From: Erpobdella octoculata
Lineage: Eukaryota > Annelida > Clitellata > Hirudinida > Erpobdellidae
Direction of reading: 5' to 3'
NCBI GenBank assembly: GCA_963978895.1
Contig: OZ022243.1
Coordinates: forward strand, 17,028,789-17,092,788
DNA: 64,000 nucleotides
Shown here one piece after another: positions 23,827-38,600 of this stretch (position 1 is the stretch's first letter; every line of letters starts with the position of its first letter). The notes under the pieces were generated by a model. It saw only the letters and a program-made list of their open reading frames with translations, was not told the DNA's origin and did no database searches. The position numbers and the translations under genes are program-made.

Positions 23827-26800
23827 ATATATATTGAAATAAATCCTGCTATCAGATTAACAAAATGAAATAAATCCTGCTATTGTATAAACATATTGAA
23901 ATAAATCCTTGAATTTTATTAACATACTGAAATAAACACAAGATAACTAACAAAAGACGAAGTTTCACTTTCATGTTTTCTTGTTGTCAGATGAATGAGA
24001 AGAGCATTTTTATGGGGAAAATATTGAAAACAGGGTTGACAATAAAAACCTGTTGTAACAGGATGCAGAAGATGTGTACCTAAATAAAACAGCATATATT
24101 AAAAAAAAAATCATTCCGCTGCTATGAAGACAAAATTCAAACTATCTCACACTATATGCAAATAAATTACTTTCTTTATCATAGTAGCAAAATGACTAAT
24201 CTCCAAAATATTAATTTACTTACTAATAACTAATTAAATCTATTCACATATCAATTGATAATTATGAGTCCTGGCAGGATATGCTTTAAATCCCTCATGC
24301 ATCACCAGTTGCTGGGCACTTGTAAGAATATGCTAGCCTATTATATTGGACTGCTTTTGTTAGTCACTACTAAGCACCGGGATTACAATCCCAGGAATTT
24401 GCTGTTTCTGGCGGGCGTCACAGTCCCGGGATTAGACATCGGGATCCCTGGTCTATTTGATTGAATATGCTATACAAATTACAAATATTTTTTTAAAAGT
24501 TTTTTTTATTGAATATAAAAACTGATACAGTAAAACCTCGCTTATACGACCCCCAGTATACGACTTTAGTGCTTATACGACCTAAACATTTTGCACGGAT
24601 TGAAATATCCTTACTCTTCCATACTAATCTGTTTCTCTTATGCGACAAACTCTGTAACACGACCAACGACCTTGTTTCTGTGGCATTATTTGCATAAATA
24701 ACTCTATTATGCGACCTGCTGTAGATGAAAGCCTATGAAATTGCTTGTAGGTATGTGTAATAAAAGCTAGTGGGATTTTGTTAATTTTCTTGTTCCTTCG
24801 AACTGTCATCATTAGGTAGCTTATTACTGGAACAAGAAAGCCTGGATGACATCCAAAATAGTCTCCGAGTGGCTTATCCGCATTCACAACAAATTTAAAC
24901 TACAAAATCAACATGTTTTACTTTTTATCGATAACTATTCTGCCCATGGAAACATTGATCTCTCGAACATAAAAGTTCAATTTTTTTCTTAAAAACACCA
25001 CATCCAAATTACAGCCATATGATTCCAGCAATAATTCAAAATGTGAAGTTGAATTGTCGAAAGATGTTTTTACGTTATTTATTAAGTAAACTGGATAATA
25101 ACCAAACTGCATCAACTCAACGGGTGGCAAAATCTATCACATTACTCGACGCCATAATTTAGCTTCGAGTTTCCTGGATCCGTGTCTAAGAAGACACAAG
25201 CACAAAGTGCTTTCGGTCCATGTGATGTCACAAAACTACAGAGGTTCTAGAGTTTGATGATGATATGGAAGACCATCCAATTCTGACGGGAGTCAATTTT
25301 GAAAAGTTTGTCAATTGTGATGCTAATGAGCCAACAAGTTCAAATGTCTAAGGCGTCTCAGTTGTGGTTAAACAAGAAGAGGAAATCATTGAAAACATTG
25401 ATTCAAAAGATTCAGATGATGAATTCATTAACAGTCAAACTACAATTTAATAAGTTAATAAGCTTTTAAAGTATGATTGTAATCACGACAACAGTAACAC
25501 TAGCTAGCCATTTGATTAAAGCATCATTGGAGTTGTGTAATTTTAAACAAAATAATTTAAAACAAAAAACAATCTGGAAATAATTTAAATCATAACTTTT
25601 TCTTATATGACTGTTAGTTGACTTTAAAAAAATAAACTACTGATTACTCTTTGTTGTTTTTATATGAATTTCTGAAGAAAATGCGACTTTTCCTCTTATG
25701 CGACACTCCCATATATGCGACCGATTTTACGTAGCAATGGAGAAGTCGCATAAGAGAGGTTCTACTGTATAATCTGTTGCACAACTGATTCTGTCTAAAT
25801 TCTATTAAAATTTAGTGAGTTTATAGCATTTTAACTCCAACTTTGGTCAGTTTATGATGTTCTCTGTAGCAACACACTTTGGCTGGTTTGTGATGTTTTC
25901 TACAGCAAAAACTAACATCAGTTCTGCAGCGAGAATTGAATGAAAATTACTCTAAGAATGACAACTGTGATTCCAGAAATGGTGAAGAAATTGATGATGG
26001 TCAATTTCTGAATTGGTCTGATGTAGTTTATGTTAAAGTAACAATTGCTTCAAAATTGCAACAGAAGATGTTAAAGAAGAACTGTGTTTTGTCCTGGACA
26101 TCAAAATTAGATGAAATTGTGTGGTTTCATTGAAAAAATAATATACTGATCTGCTTAGATCCAACATTTCCATACTTAGAAAAAGACTTACAAAAACTAA
26201 ACTCTTAAGAATTCTTTCAGACAGTTACTGCACTATGGTAACTGCTGAAGCAGCTCTGAATAATGAATTGAAAGAGCAATTATCTCAAGACTGTCATTTC
26301 TGCACACACTTCCAAATAAATGAAAGTTTTTTTGGATATTGAAAAAACGCAGTTCACTTATGTTAGCCGTTATCTATTTTTCTAACGGTAGCAACTAAGA
26401 ATTTTCGGGTAAATTTACTTTAGTTTAAAACACACTTATAAACTCAGCACAATAGCTAAATATAAACGGCAACCTTGGCCATCGACAGTAATGAAACTGA
26501 ATATAGTAATGTTTTAATGTCAGAAAGCATTACAGACCGGCTCTGTACTGCATTAAAAAAGGACAAACCAACACATTTTTAACGAAAAAGTAATTTGTAA
26601 TTTTAACTCGAGCAAGTAGATAGAAGGAGTTTTTATCAGAGCCATGGGTCACTGTGTCAAGGTTCTGTAAATTTTACACAAAGCATCATTGAGAGTTCAA
26701 CCAGGAGGTAACACAATTTTCTGCAGGGATTTAACTTTTTTTTTTTATAAAAATCAGATCAGAAATGAAACTCTTTCAAAACATTCTTATTAAAGAACTA

Positions 26801-29800
26801 TTTCACTAAAATAAATCCAGTAATCCAGGGATCTGAAAAAAGCCAGGGTTTTGCAATGTCTAGTACCAATTAGTCCGATAAATAAAAAACAAGTCCTTTC
26901 ACAAATATACAGCATCACACTAATCTCCATTATATTTAAATAATCTACCAACCAATAATTGGAAATGATTTCTTGTCTTTTGAATTTTTTTCCAGACTGG
27001 TCACATCAAACTCTACCATCTGCAATGCTTCTGGAAGACTTTTTGATATTTTCTGATAAAAAAATTGAACATAAAATCCCAAAATATAGTAAAATTAAAA
27101 TTTATTTAAAAATTAAAAGTTATACTTTTAGCAGGATCTTAAATCAAATTTTAAAGAGCCAAAATTCTAACCTCAATGTGACCAGGAGTTAACAGATGGT
27201 CAATAAATGATAAAACACTAAGACCAGACACATTACATTCCTTGCACGAATGCTTGTGGTCATCATGGTACTTAACTTCCGACACCGATGGAGTCTTATC
27301 CCTTTCATTTTTGTCACTAGAGATCTTTGAAGAAGCAGCTCTCTTCTCATCCTTCACTTCATTTTTTTTCCCATTTTTCCCATCATGATTTTCAGATTTC
27401 GGCAGAACATCCCTTTGACGAGTACGCGGCTACAACAAAGAATATCATATAAGCATTAAACGCGAATGAAATTAATTTGCTAGAAGTTTTATATAAGAAA
27501 AAAAAATTACACTTCTATCTTCTCTATGTATTCTGTTTCTATCTCTACTGCCATGTTTAATTGATGATCTACGATGATCAGAGCTCACATAAGGTCTGTT
27601 TCTTTCTTTTGAATTTCTTTTTTGAGATAATATGGAATATTTCATCTTCAATCTAGAAGAATAGTTACTCTTTATAGGGGATCTGTTTCTGTCACGGGTA
27701 GAAGATTTATCTGAAGGAATCACATATTTATCCTTTCCTTTTGATTCTGATTTGGAAGTCAAGGATCTCCAAGTTCCTTGATCTTGATCCACTTTTGTTT
27801 CTGATTTCTTTCCTTGTAGTTTTTTAAGAAAATTTTGAGTCTCTGCTTCCCAATCCTTCTGATCTTTCTTTTTAGATATGTCAAGATATGAAGAAAGTTC
27901 ATTAAGTTTGGACAAAGTGTTCTGAAACAAACTGGCATTCTGCAATTCAGGAAATGTACCCGGATACATAACTAATGGTTCTGCTGAACCGGAACGTTCT
28001 GCCATTTTATACAGATTAGTGGTGTTATCACCATCAAAATCTTCATAGAGATTGTCAGAATGTTTGTTCCAGGAAACCGTACGACCATCATTCTTGAATG
28101 ATTCTTCTTGCTGCCAGTTATGTCCTGAAGGACTGGGCTGATTTAGTTTTGTTCTCACTACTGCAACATCCAATAGTGATTTAAAACGATCATAATCTTT
28201 TCCATAGTTTGGTTCTCTACCCAACAATTCCGGACCTTGCAAGTTCTCCATATTTGAAGATAAATTTTCATTTGCATCATTCCTTTGAATCAGTGGCTTT
28301 AAAATATTTGATGTATTCAGATTGACGGGCATGCCTTCACTGCCTATAAGATTTATCCGACTGCCTAAGCCGGAGAGACCGCGGTTATATTGCTGGTATT
28401 CAGAAGGTCCAGTGAAACATTCACTTGATTTAGAGCCATTGAAATAAGCTCCATTTGAATTCTTATCATCTACTTTATTAGTATCAACATCCTGAATTGA
28501 AGTTTTACTGCAAAGAAAATCAGCTTCATTAACAATTTATATATCTAAACAATACGACAAAGTTTCAACTAGATTATTTCATATGAGAATATAACAATAA
28601 ACAAAGGTAATAATTATTTTCACCTAAAATGACTGATTCCTCCAGAAGGACATAGAAGATGAGCCATTTCCCTTATGTTTTGAAGAATATTTTTTGCATC
28701 TTCACTTTTTGCATCCAGAGTAGTATACTGGGATGATGATTTTATCATGCATGTTTTTGGGCTTGTTGCTGAAAAAATTCAAGTTAACTTTTTCAAGTCA
28801 GCCAATGCAAATTAATAACCAAAATATTAGGTACAAACAAATAAATTGAACAAAAAATAATATTATTTCATTTAAGCACAGTGGTATTCCTATTTCTCCT
28901 GAACAAAATAAATCCCCCGAAACTCTCTTCTCCAACCATATTTTACAACATACGAGAGTGGTCCGATAAGTACTTAGCCTACAAAAGAAAAAATGAAAAT
29001 TTTTGAAAAGTGACGATTTATTTCTCAAAGTAATCTCCTTTTAGCTCAATACACTTGACCAAGCGATGCTCCAACTTTTTAACCCGTCTGAAAAATACGT
29101 TTTCTTGAGGTCTGCAAAGTAGGCCTCCATGGCGGCGATGACCTCCTCATTCCACTCATATTTCTGCCCGGAGAGTGACTTTTTCAAATTCGGAAACAAA
29201 AAGAAGTCGCACGGGGCCAAATCTGGAAAATACAGTGGATGGGGCAGCAGTTCGTAGCCCAATCCGACCAATTTGGTTGTGGCGAGGGCAGAGGTGTGAG
29301 CCGGTGCGTTTTCATGGTGGAAGAACACTTTTTTTCACCAAATGGGGTCGTTTTTTCTGCAATTCGGCTTAATAATTCGGCATAGTACAGCCCTGTGATC
29401 GTTTTCCCCTTCTCCAGGTAGTCGATGTAGATCACACCTTTTGAATCCCAGAAAACGATGGCCATCACCTTTCCAGCCGATAGGACCGTCTTGGCCTTCT
29501 TCGGAGCACGTTCGCTGGGTGAAGTTCACTGTTATGACTGTTCTTTGGTCTCTGTTGTGTACCAGTGGATCCATCCGTCGTTTCGTCGACGGTCACGAAA
29601 CGACGCAGAAACTCCTTTGGATTGCGCTTAAACAGCATCAAACACTGCTCCAAAGTGGTTTCACGGTTCCTCTTTTTGTCCCGAGTGAGCAAACGCGGCA
29701 CCCATCGCGCAGACAGCTTTCTCATGCTCAAAATTTCGTGCAGGATATAACCCACGCAGTCTTTTGAGATGCCTACTGTCTCAGCTATCTCGTGCACCTT

Positions 29801-32800
29801 CAATCGGCCTGATGAACGACTCCCTCCAGCCTCGATGAACGACTCCCTCCAACACCGCAAAGAATTAAGCCTCGGTGGCCCAGAAAAAAGATTTAAAACT
29901 TTTTAATTTGGTTATATTATTTTGTATTTAATTTTTCATTCAGTATTTTTCATTTCAATCACAATCCTAAATATTACAGCTATAGACAGACACACTAGGG
30001 AGCATTTAGCTGAACACATCCGACTTATCCTGTCAAAGTTTTTTCTTGACACCAAGAAATGCCATGATGGAACTTCACACTTGATGAAATCTTTCCAACT
30101 TCTGAAAGTCCAGCCTGTGCATCATTGTTGAGCTCATGCTCTGCATCTCCTGATAACAGTTGCGTTGATGAGTTTAAGTGTTTAGCACAAAAAAGATGTG
30201 ACAGTGCTGCACTTAAAAAGTGATATATTAGAAGATGATACTTCTCTAGAAGCAGATCTACACGATATTGCAAAACTACAAAGCAAAATTAGTAAAACAT
30301 TATGCGATTGATGCTGATGATCAATTTCCATTATCACGGCTGGACGTAGACGAGAAAGATGTTGAAACAGAAGTTACAGAACTTGAAATTTGCAGCACTT
30401 CATTGAGTTCATCAAAATCACACCACCACACGTTACTTAAAGGCAGTTGTCCAACTCTCTGGAATTCAACCTATGTTATGATTGAATCAGTGATTGATTT
30501 GCAAAAAAAACTGTTGACAACACTCTGAAAAAAGATTAGACATGTGGAGTTTTGCTTAATGACCAGTGAGCTTGAATTGCTAAAATCATTTTGTAATTTG
30601 TAAAGAAATTCCAGAAGCGAACAGAACTCATAAAGTCAAATGTGCCAACTCTGTTTATGGCATATGGCACCCCCCAGGAAATTACAATTAAAAAAATTTG
30701 TGGCTTTCTGCCTGGTGATGATGATGCCATAGTTTCTCTGAATGAACAATATAATTGATCCTTTGATAAAAATGTGTTTATGGGGTTGAAAGCATTGCTA
30801 ACGGTTGGTGATATTGAAAAACTTCAAGAAAATATAGTGGTTCAAAGCTTTTTTAAATGTCATGGGTGAATTTACAAATAAGCCCCATCTGGCTGCAAAA
30901 ACAGTAAGCCGCCGACAGCTGCAAAAATCACGGCTAGCCATAAATTAGACCGCAAAACACGCTAAGCCGGCCGTGAAACTGTTAGTAAGCCGGCTTGAGG
31001 GTCTAGATGTACCACTGTATTAATAATTATAATAAAAACATAAAAGTTGATTCGTAAAGCACAAAACCTTGAGCTTTAAAATCATTTGGAAGTTTGAGCG
31101 AGAGAGCTTTCCATCCATCTAACTTGTTTAACATATCTCTGGTCCTACTTGCCATGTCTACAGCTTTCTTAAAAGATGCAGAAGCATTGTCATTTCTTTG
31201 TAGCTTTGAAGCAAAAGTGGCTGTATCTTTTGAGCTTGATTGCAGTTCATTGGATAAGCTGTGTGAATAATTCTGGACATTTTGTTGTTGAAGAGGATAA
31301 CTTGTTGCTGTATGGTCCTGCATGCACAACAAATTCATTCAAAAAGATTATAATTAGAAAACAACTTTTACAATATCTGAAATTTTGTACTGAAATACAA
31401 CCATAAAGTATGAAAAGTCATCTCAGCCAGCTCTTCATACGAAGTTTTTGAACTAGAACAGAGCAATCATTCACTTTAGAGTCCCATGAACATACATAAA
31501 ATTTCAACAAAAACAGTAAAAATAATTTATTGTGCCCTCTAGGATGGGGAGGTTGATGTACTAAAAGTGATCTGACTTTCGGGGGTCCCCAAAAAATAGG
31601 GTTTGGGGTGTGGTAACAACGGCACTGTTCTCAAATTATAAATCTGTGCTTTTCGAAACATGACTGTGTGTGCTGTATGCTATGGCTTCAGCGAGTCAGA
31701 CGAGCAAAAAAGTAATGGTCTTAATTATGCAATATATAGTTGTTCAATTGTTGGGTCAAGTCTGGGATTTTGAACTTAATAGCATTATGATTAAGTCAGG
31801 TCAAGCTAACAATAATAAAAAGTTAATTTTGATTAATAGCAAAAAGGTAGAGAAATCTATTTGCCAATTTGCGTGATAAAGCTTCATCAGCGTTGAAAAA
31901 CCTACCAAAAATCCTTTGATTTCTACTGTGAAATGGAACTTTTAGTCTATTCAGTTTTTGGGCATAAGTAAAGACCACAAGCCCATTATTGTGGTTTTGA
32001 ATGAACACGACAACAGACAACAGACAAGTCTAAAAAAAAGGGAGAGACTATCTTTTTATGAAAACTAAATCCCACAACTCGCTTATTCCACAACACCTCT
32101 TGTTGCACGATTTCACACCAGCAGTCACCAGACCCACTCACACTTGCAGCAGTGTCCTCTACTGGGTTGCTGTGAGATGGTGACCTGGAGGCATTATCAT
32201 AGCTGTTTTCAATATCAGCAATTCCAACAATTACCTCTACCACACAACCCTCGTTCCGAAACCATCTCCACTCATAGCCATTTTTCTCGCTCGTGTTCAC
32301 CGATCCTGACAAGATAGCTGATCTGCTTCGTGAGGAGAATCGCAAATCATCGTTTATCACAGTCCTCAGGTGTCAGATGTCGCGGGTTAGTTTCGGCCAT
32401 ACCTAACAAATCGCCTGCTTTACATCATATATGGTGATACATCATCTCCACTCTCAACTTCCAACTGCAGTATACCACATGGTCCATTTCTGGGCCCACT
32501 TCTTTTCTCTCAGTATAGAAAAGAGATTGGACATGTTTTTCATAATCAGTCTGCATTACAACCTCTAAGCCCACCACACCAAAATCTAAAGGCATTGCCT
32601 GCTCGACCAGACTGTTGATATGTCTGCATGAATGTCCACGTTGCTTTGCCGACATTGATCGTTAGCTATTTGGCGAGCCGACTGCGGATCAACACAGACA
32701 AGGCCACGTGGTGTTCATCTTGGCGTCTTCTCCATTATATCCCAAAAACTCCTGTCTGGTAAACTGTATACTTATTGTGGCGAGTGGAACCAGCAAAACT

Positions 32801-33249
32801 TGATCAATCAACAAGTAAGTCGTAAAAAACCATTTTTTTAAAACAAATAGCTTATATTTCTGAATTTGCCAGCTTTTCATTTATTGCAACAAAGTGTGAT
32901 GTATTACAAGCTTGAAATGTATAGCCCGATGCAATCATCAACGCATCAAATCTCGTAAGCATCATCTGAGACCTTAACAACCAATGCATCGGACTATACA
33001 TTTCAAGCTTGTGATATATCACACTTTGTACCCGACGCATCGGACCTATTGTTGAACGCGTGTAAGACAACGGCCTAACCACTCCATTCAAATTATGCAA
33101 CGAATAAGGCCTATTACACAACACAGTAGAGCCCGTTGAATGTTGAGTAATAGTTTTTCCTTGTTAATGATATTACGTAACACGAGTCGACCCTTGAGCT
33201 AGAATTATTCCAAAATAGGTCCGATGCGTCTGATGCAGTATTTAGTTAC

Positions 33250-33295
<46 letters not shown>

Positions 33296-33738
33296 CCTTT
33301 CGATCTGTTGCATTTTCCTATGAAAAAACATAATTGCACCTCTTTGTTTTTCCATTATAACTTTTTAAAATAATTTAAAAAAATATTCTAAATAGCCGGT
33401 GCCGTACCGAGTTGCCGACCTCGAAGTTGCCGACCATCGATTTTCGCCAATAACGTCGAACTTGCCGACCAGCGTTTTATCAAAGCGTAGGAAGTTGCCG
33501 ACCACCAAGAAAATAAAAATAACTCTTTGTTATTTTGTATTTAAACAATAATAATAATAATAATAATAATAATACAATTAATTTATACTACAACAATAAT
33601 ATTTTTGTTAAAAGAATGAGTTAATGTAAATAAACTAAACTTGAGGCTCTTTGACATTGGCTGGCAAGTTCGATAAGCTCCGCCTCCATGTCAATTAAGT
33701 TAAACTAAATAAGAATGAACAATTTGTTATATATATAT

Positions 33739-33799
<61 letters not shown>

Positions 33800-34794
33800 T
33801 ACTTCCGTTCCACGTGGTTGGATGGATTATTTTCAATCACCATGTGGAATAAGTATGGCATGGATCATCGACACCGAACCAACAATGCCATGGAGGGTTG
33901 GCACTCTGGACTGAATAAATGTTTGCCTGTCCATCCCAATATATTTATTTACATTCACGCAATCAAGATTTGTCAAGCCTCTGGAGAGAAAGACATAAGC
34001 AAATCTGAAGCTGGTGCATCTCCTCCGAGAAGAAAGCCGAAATATATCCGACTGGAGGAAAGAATTTCAAAGGCACGTAAGAATTGATACGTACAGACTG
34101 CTGCGTACCGCTCAGTACAGTGTCAATTTAAATAAAAAATAATATTTTTATTCTTCATTAAATTTTTTTTAACAATAATTATTTTTAATATTAATTAAAA
34201 TTTTTCTTAACAATAAAAATGATTCTTACTGATTCGCTGCGCAATAGTTAAGTTTATTTATTTATGCATTATTTGCATATTTAACTCTATTATGCTAGTA
34301 GAATAAAGTAGAGCTGCTTTTTAATATACGTTTACTTTTCGCTTAACCTCGTGAGAAACTGACCGTGTGACGGTGTGATAGTAATAAACCAAAGTTGAGG
34401 TTCTTTGACATTGGCTGGCAAGTTCTTTGAGCTCCGCCTCCACGCTAATTATGTAAATGAACCAAATAAGATTGAACGATTCTTTTTAGTCTCAGTTGGA
34501 TTATTTAAATGATTCGTTATTTTTGAACGATTCTATTAGCTAAAAATAAAACATAAAATTTTTTGACGAGGTCGGCAACTTCGTACGATCTTAAAAAACA
34601 TCAGTCGGCAAGTTCATACGTCATTGCGGTCGGCAACTTCGAGGTCGGCAACTCAGGTAGACACCAAATAGCCTACAACCTATCCTCCGACCTACCAAAT
34701 TTACACAAAAAATTTCATAAAAATCGGTTCAGCCGTTTCTGAGGAGTTTGAAGTCAAACACTATGACATGAGATTTATATATATATCTATATAT

Positions 34795-34825
<31 letters not shown>

Positions 34826-35558
34826 TATAGGTAATCTTTCCTACGGACGGCCCGTGCCGAAAAATAGTTGTATTTTGATTATTTTGTTACAATAACATAA
34901 AAAAACAAATTTTATACCAAATTGAATTAAAAAAAAAAACATTTATCGTAATTTGAGAGACTTTGAAAACGGTAAGTAGTACCCTTCCAAGTACTATTTA
35001 CATTGTAGTTGTGAGTGGTGAGGTACGATGACTGTATGAATGAAATGAATAAAAAAGAAATAAAATTAGTTTATAATAAAATTTTATTTAAAAAACAAAC
35101 TATCAGTTATACAAAAATTAATTTAAAATTTTAAAACTTTTCTATGTACAACGATAAAGAACAAAAGGCGAGAGAAACAACGATGTAACCGCTCTAGTCA
35201 CTTTATGAGGTCGCTTCTATTGCCCCAGCGGTTCGCCGTGACTGCCTGTAAGATTGCAATCCCGTATTAAAATTAAACCCTAACCCTAACTTTAGCCCTA
35301 ACCCTTTCCCTAGCCTAACCCTATCCTAGGTAGTCGCATAAAAAGTTTCAAAATAATTTTTTTTCTGAATTTGAATGGTATATATGGTATATATATATAT
35401 ATATATTAATAAAAATATATACCAGTTTGTTCAAAAGTGTCTTGGTATTTCCGATTTTCGAAAAGTTTCACGTTTGATAGAAAAAGTTTGTAATAAGAAA
35501 TGGGCCATAGTCTTTAATAAAGCGTGTTTGAAAGAACATCTTGTTCCTAATTATTTGA

Positions 35559-35620
<62 letters not shown>

Positions 35621-38600
35621 TCAACCCTGATCGTTTTATCATTTAACTATTTTAACCAATAAATTCTTCAATATATGTCTCGTCGTTTCAAATGGATGAA
35701 AAGGGCTTTAAAAACTTGTTAAGAAAGATGACTAATGTTAAGTGGTCAATTGTGTTTAATAGAGCCTGTTTAAAAGAAAATATTATTCCAAAATATGTTA
35801 AAAATTACTTAAGCTCTAAGAAGGCACTCCTAGACCAAGCCCCTCAGTCTGCAGATGAATTTATTAGCGCTGAGCTAAAAAATGCAGAAGAGAAGTTAGC
35901 TGAAATGAACCGAGAATACGACCTATACTTACAACAGTTGTCTGAACTTAATGACGAAGAAATGAGTCATCGGCTTGAATCATTCAACTCAAAATATAAC
36001 ACAAAAAAGAGAAACGTTATTGTTGACAAGTTGTCTCGACTTTACGGTGGACAATATCTCATGAAAAGTGATGTTTCTCATTACGTTAATATGTCAAAAC
36101 ACGTACTGACTAAAGACCAGATAGAATTCTTGCAAATGGGCTTTAATCGCCACGTCGGTGGTCGATATGATCGTCTTCAAAAGCAGACAGAACTTGAAAT
36201 TCTATACGAGCAGATCACCCGTTTAAGCATAAATCAACAAGTACTTGTTAAAGAAGGCTTAAAAGCATCTTTAATTGCTGAGAGTTACATTCATAGAAAT
36301 AAAAAAAGAACATTTCTTCCACAACATTTAGCTGTAGCTGCTAAAGCACTTAAAACCAACAATGAAATCGTTTTGCGGAAGGCGGACAAGTCGTCGACAT
36401 ATGTTATATTAGACAAAGCCGATTACTATAATAAGTTAAATACAATTCTTTCTGACGAAACCAAATTTTCAAAGATAAAAAAAGATCCGACTATCTCAAT
36501 AAAAAAGAAAGCAAATAAACTCATTGCAACTCTCAACTCCGGTCTGAAAAACAATAAAATCAAGCAAATAGTAGGCGACTACTCACCAGCTTATCTTTAC
36601 GGCAATGTTAAACTCCATAAATCAAACTGCCCAGTGCGACCAATAATATCTCAACGACCAGCACCTACGTTTCAGCTAGCAAAATCAATCAATCGAATGA
36701 TTGTTCCATAGCTGCCCAGTCGATATTCTCTTCAATCTACTACTGATTTTGTCGGACGCATGAGAACCGTCGATAACACCAATGGACTTATGGTAAAATT
36801 AGACACAGAAAGTCTATTTACAAACGTCCCGGTCAACGACACTATTGATATCATCCTCAATTGTGTTTTCAAAAATAAATCACTCAAGCCTCCTCCTGTC
36901 AAACAAAATATTGTTAAAGAAATTCTTCGATTATGTACTCTCAACACTCCATTTCTTCATCCGAATGGTGACCTTTACATCCAAACAGATGGAGTCGCTA
37001 TGGGTTCACCTCTCGGACCAACGTTTGCCGAGTTCTATATGAGTTACGTCGAAAACAAAGTTTTCACTTCAATAAAGCCACCAAAATTATATGCAAGATA
37101 CGTAGACGATATTTTCGTTCTATTTCACGATATGTCAGAAGCTGAGAACATAAAAACTCAACTTCAGATAAATTCAGTTTTAAACTTCACAATCGAGATT
37201 AGCAGCTTTGACAAGCAGCTTCCGTATCTCGACCTCTTAATAACTCAAACAGAAGATGGTCTCACGTCTTCAGTCTATTCTAAACCAAATTTTGGCGCTA
37301 ACTGTCTTAGTGGCGACAGTTACTGTCCCGATCAATATAAGACGAGCGTAATATTTGGCTACCTGAACAGAGCTCTTAACTACTCTTCAACTCAGGTAGA
37401 CTTCGATAAAGAAGTAACAAGAATAAAAACTCTTCTAATCAATAACGATTATTCAAATAGAATGGTCGATAATGCAATTCGGAAATTTATGGATACAAAA
37501 ATTCTCAATTCTCGACAAAATGACGACTCGGCTAAGACATCAGTACCACTCTTTTACAAAGCTCAAATGCATCAAGACTATAAAAAAGATGAACAGGCAA
37601 TAAAGAAAATAATCTACAACAACGTGCGTGTTGCAGACCCATCTTCACATGACTTGAAACTACATGTCTATTACAACAGTAGTAGAACTCATAACCTCGT
37701 GTTAAAAAATAATCCAAATAACAGTGGCAAACTTCAGAAAACCAATGTTGTGTATATGTTCACGTGTCCTTACAAACACGACCATCCGGCGACATATATA
37801 GGACATACTCGCACAACTCTTTCTCGACGATTAGCTATGCACACACAGGGCGGAAGCCTCTTTGCTCATCTTACTACAGTTCACCATCAAAAACCTAATA
37901 AAAAACTGCTTGGTGATAACACTCAAGTTATTGCCTCTGATACAGACCCTGACCGATTAAAGATCAAAGAGGCCTTGTTGATCTTGAGACACCACCCCAC
38001 GATCAATGTTCAAGATGATCGTTTCAATCGAACTTTATTGTTACAATATGGACGCGGTCCGACTGATCACGTTGTGACAAATAACACCATGCTCAACTCT
38101 AACAAACAAACGATCTCTTCCGATAACATGGGTGGCAACTCGACGACAAGTTTACCTGCTTCTGTAACTTGTCATCAGCGTACAAGTGATGTGCAAGACA
38201 ATACTCGTGATAGATCCGTAGACTCTCATACCTCGGATCTACCACTTACAAAAGTCAGTTGTTGTATCTCTCGTGGTGACATACCCGTCACCCTCTCTAC
38301 AACTGAAAACGAGTCTGATGTGGATGATCAAGTCTTCATGATGGCTCTGGACGGCACAGAATCGTCTCTCGTTTCTTGCGTTTCTGTCGGCCGTGACAGC
38401 GGATCTCATTCGCTGAGCGCCTGCAATCAAAGGCACCACACTTCAGTTAATTCTTTTGGATCGCGCGGTCGGCCTGATTCCGGAAGAAAAGTCGATCTTC
38501 ATGAAATGGCCCGCTGTGCTTCGGCTCGGGACGTTACACATGGAGATGGCCAAACATTGTTTGGCGATAGCGTCGTTTTCCCGACCAGCTTCATCTCGTC

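Larger units (their letters stand above)
33293..34770. repeat. TA-linked dispersed repeat (family 3), split copy
   Basis: Left half 33293-33397 and right half 34666-34770 align end to end with the uninterrupted copy at 23553-23759; the MULE lies between them. Confidence 0.75.

Noticed and set aside
31986..32655. Two minus-strand ORFs of 124 and 76 codons as possible exons of the zinc-finger gene
   Set aside because: No matching splice sites in phase, no domain, and the flanking exons already join in phase.
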